From positions 1-13,287 of the forward strand of contig CANDYO010000050.1 of NCBI GenBank assembly GCA_947424995.1: a stretch of DNA of 13,287 bases. Reading direction: 5' to 3'. How positions within the stretch are numbered: the stretch's first letter is position 1; each line of letters starts with the position of its first letter. This document shows positions 12,376-13,287 of the stretch, piece after piece. The DNA is from Rickettsiales bacterium (GTDB lineage: Bacteria > Pseudomonadota > Alphaproteobacteria > Rickettsiales > CANDYO01). Below the pieces are notes generated by a model, which was not told the origin of the DNA, made no database searches, and was given only the letters and a program-made list of their open reading frames with translations. The position numbers and the translations under genes are program-made.

Positions 12376-13287
12376 ATGGGCAAATATAGCAATATACTAA
12401 AATTATTGATTATCTTCTTGGGTGGAGCTTTGATGTGGTTTACTCCAATGACCACCGAAATTTCACTGCAAGCATGGCATTTATTCGTTATTTTCATCTG
12501 TACTATGGTTGGTATAGTGCTCAGCCCAATGCCTATCAGCGCTGTAGCTTTACTTGGTTCAGGTTCATGCATAGTTTTAGGAGTATTAACTACTCAGCAA
12601 GTGCTTAATGGTTTTGCTGAAAAAGTAGTATGGTTATTGGTTTTTGCCTTTCTAATTGCACGTGGGATCATTAAGACTGGTCTTGGTAAACGGATAGCTT
12701 ATTATTTTATTTCAAAGATTGGCAAAACCACCTTAGGTCTATCTTATGGATTGGTATTCACAGAATTTTTGCTGTCTCCGCTTATACCTAGTGTAACTGC
12801 TCGTGGTGGCGGTGTGATCTATCCAATTGCCAAGTCTTTAGTAGAAGTTTTGACTGATGGACAAGGTGAGGGTGGTAGTCATCCTGGGTTTAAGCGTACG
12901 ATGGGCTATATAGGTCAAGTTTGTTTTCAAACTAATGTGATTACTAGTGCGATGTTTTTAACTGCTATGGCGGCTAATCCACTGGTCCAAAGCTTTGCTC
13001 ATAAAGCTGGAATAGAAATCACTTGGGGAAGTTGGGCTTTAGGAGCTATAGTTCCAGGTATTATTAGCTTGATATTAGTACCTCTAATCATTTATTGGAT
13101 GCATCCACCTGCTATTAAATATTCACCAGAAGCTCCGCAGCATGCTTTAGAAGCCTTAAAACAAATGGGTAAAGTTACACTAAAAGAGTTCATTATGATA
13201 CTAACCTTTGCTGCGCTGATTATAGGTTGGATTTTAGATAAGAAAATAGGTATTGATGCTACCGCCGTTGCGATGTTAGGAGTGGTA
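12376..13287 (+). CDS. DASS-family dicarboxylate/anion transporter, 3' end beyond the window
   Basis: The frame from ATG 12376 stays open for 304 codons to the window end, with AAAGGGA about 8 bases upstream as RBS. The product starts MGKYSNILKLLIIFLGGALMWFTP and is strongly hydrophobic, resembling the divalent anion:sodium symporter family, in particular the branch that includes plastid 2-oxoglutarate/malate translocators and bacterial CitT-like carriers. Supporting segments are the early AWHLFVIFICTMVGIVLSPMP, the block LSPLIPSVTARGGGVIYPIAKSL (about 135-157, the first substrate-site loop), and GYIGQVCFQTNVITSAMFLTAMAANP (about 176-201). The family is usually about 470-500 residues, so roughly the last third is missing. 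It would carry dicarboxylates such as malate or 2-oxoglutarate across the inner membrane; exact substrate and ion coupling are unknown. Confidence 0.88.
   Translation, partial: MGKYSNILKLLIIFLGGALMWFTPMTTEISLQAWHLFVIFICTMVGIVLSPMPISAVALLGSGSCIVLGVLTTQQVLNGFAEKVVWLLVFAFLIARGIIKTGLGKRIAYYFISKIGKTTLGLSYGLVFTEFLLSPLIPSVTARGGGVIYPIAKSLVEVLTDGQGEGGSHPGFKRTMGYIGQVCFQTNVITSAMFLTAMAANPLVQSFAHKAGIEITWGSWALGAIVPGIISLILVPLIIYWMHPPAIKYSPEAPQHALEALKQMGKVTLKEFIMILTFAALIIGWILDKKIGIDATAVAMLGVV

Noticed and set aside
12360..12572. Minus-strand 70-codon ORF at the right end
   Set aside because: It is antisense to the start of the DASS transporter, which has the RBS, hydrophobic pattern and family motifs.

Overview
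The window is AT-rich and looks like the chromosome of a host-dependent alphaproteobacterium of the Rickettsiales/Holosporales type. The best taxonomic evidence is HslV, which has the extended N-terminus ending in WHG|TTIL and the LAKDWRTDKYLRRLEAMM block typical of alphaproteobacteria. A MidA/NDUFAF7-type methyltransferase, UbiK, short intergenic palindromes and many small orphan genes also fit. No species can be named from the sequence alone.

Layout, left to right. At positions 1-31 there may be the first codons of a minus-strand gene leaving the window, with a palindromic promoter region (41-81). A compact palindromic repeat (101-203) abuts an APC-family amino acid permease (251-1666, minus) that has its own sigma70-like promoter. 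Positions 1735-2035 are non-coding. Two orphan minus-strand genes follow (374 aa at 2036-3160 and 116 aa at 3652-4002), each with a convincing promoter and RBS, separated by about 490 bp of decayed palindromes and a 21-codon remnant. Positions 4155-4474 hold an unusual composite: a 27-bp copy of the hslU 3' end, then a long palindrome (family II) interrupted by a second palindrome (family I). A strong promoter then drives a cysteine-rich 135-aa orphan (4686-5093), which converges on hslVU.

The central block is ordinary housekeeping. The hslV-hslU protease operon (minus, 3-nt gap) is divergent from an MsbA-like ABC exporter (7158-8951, plus). A family II palindrome separates the exporter from the convergent lgt-midA pair (minus, overlapping by 4 nt). 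A third family I palindrome lies between lgt and the divergent ubiK. The right end has another orphan (122 aa), a likely terminator, and the first 304 codons of a DASS-family dicarboxylate transporter that runs off the window.

Functionally, the recognisable genes cover protein quality control (HslVU), lipoprotein maturation (Lgt), respiratory-chain and ubiquinone accessory functions (MidA, UbiK) and import or export at the inner membrane (APC permease, DASS carrier, ABC exporter). Amino acid and dicarboxylate uptake would suit an intracellular lifestyle, but substrates cannot be read from the sequence. The novel-looking material is between about 2.0 and 5.1 kb: four-part mosaic repeats, an att-like duplication of the hslU tail, and three orphan genes. 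I see no tRNA, rRNA, CRISPR array or intact transposase.
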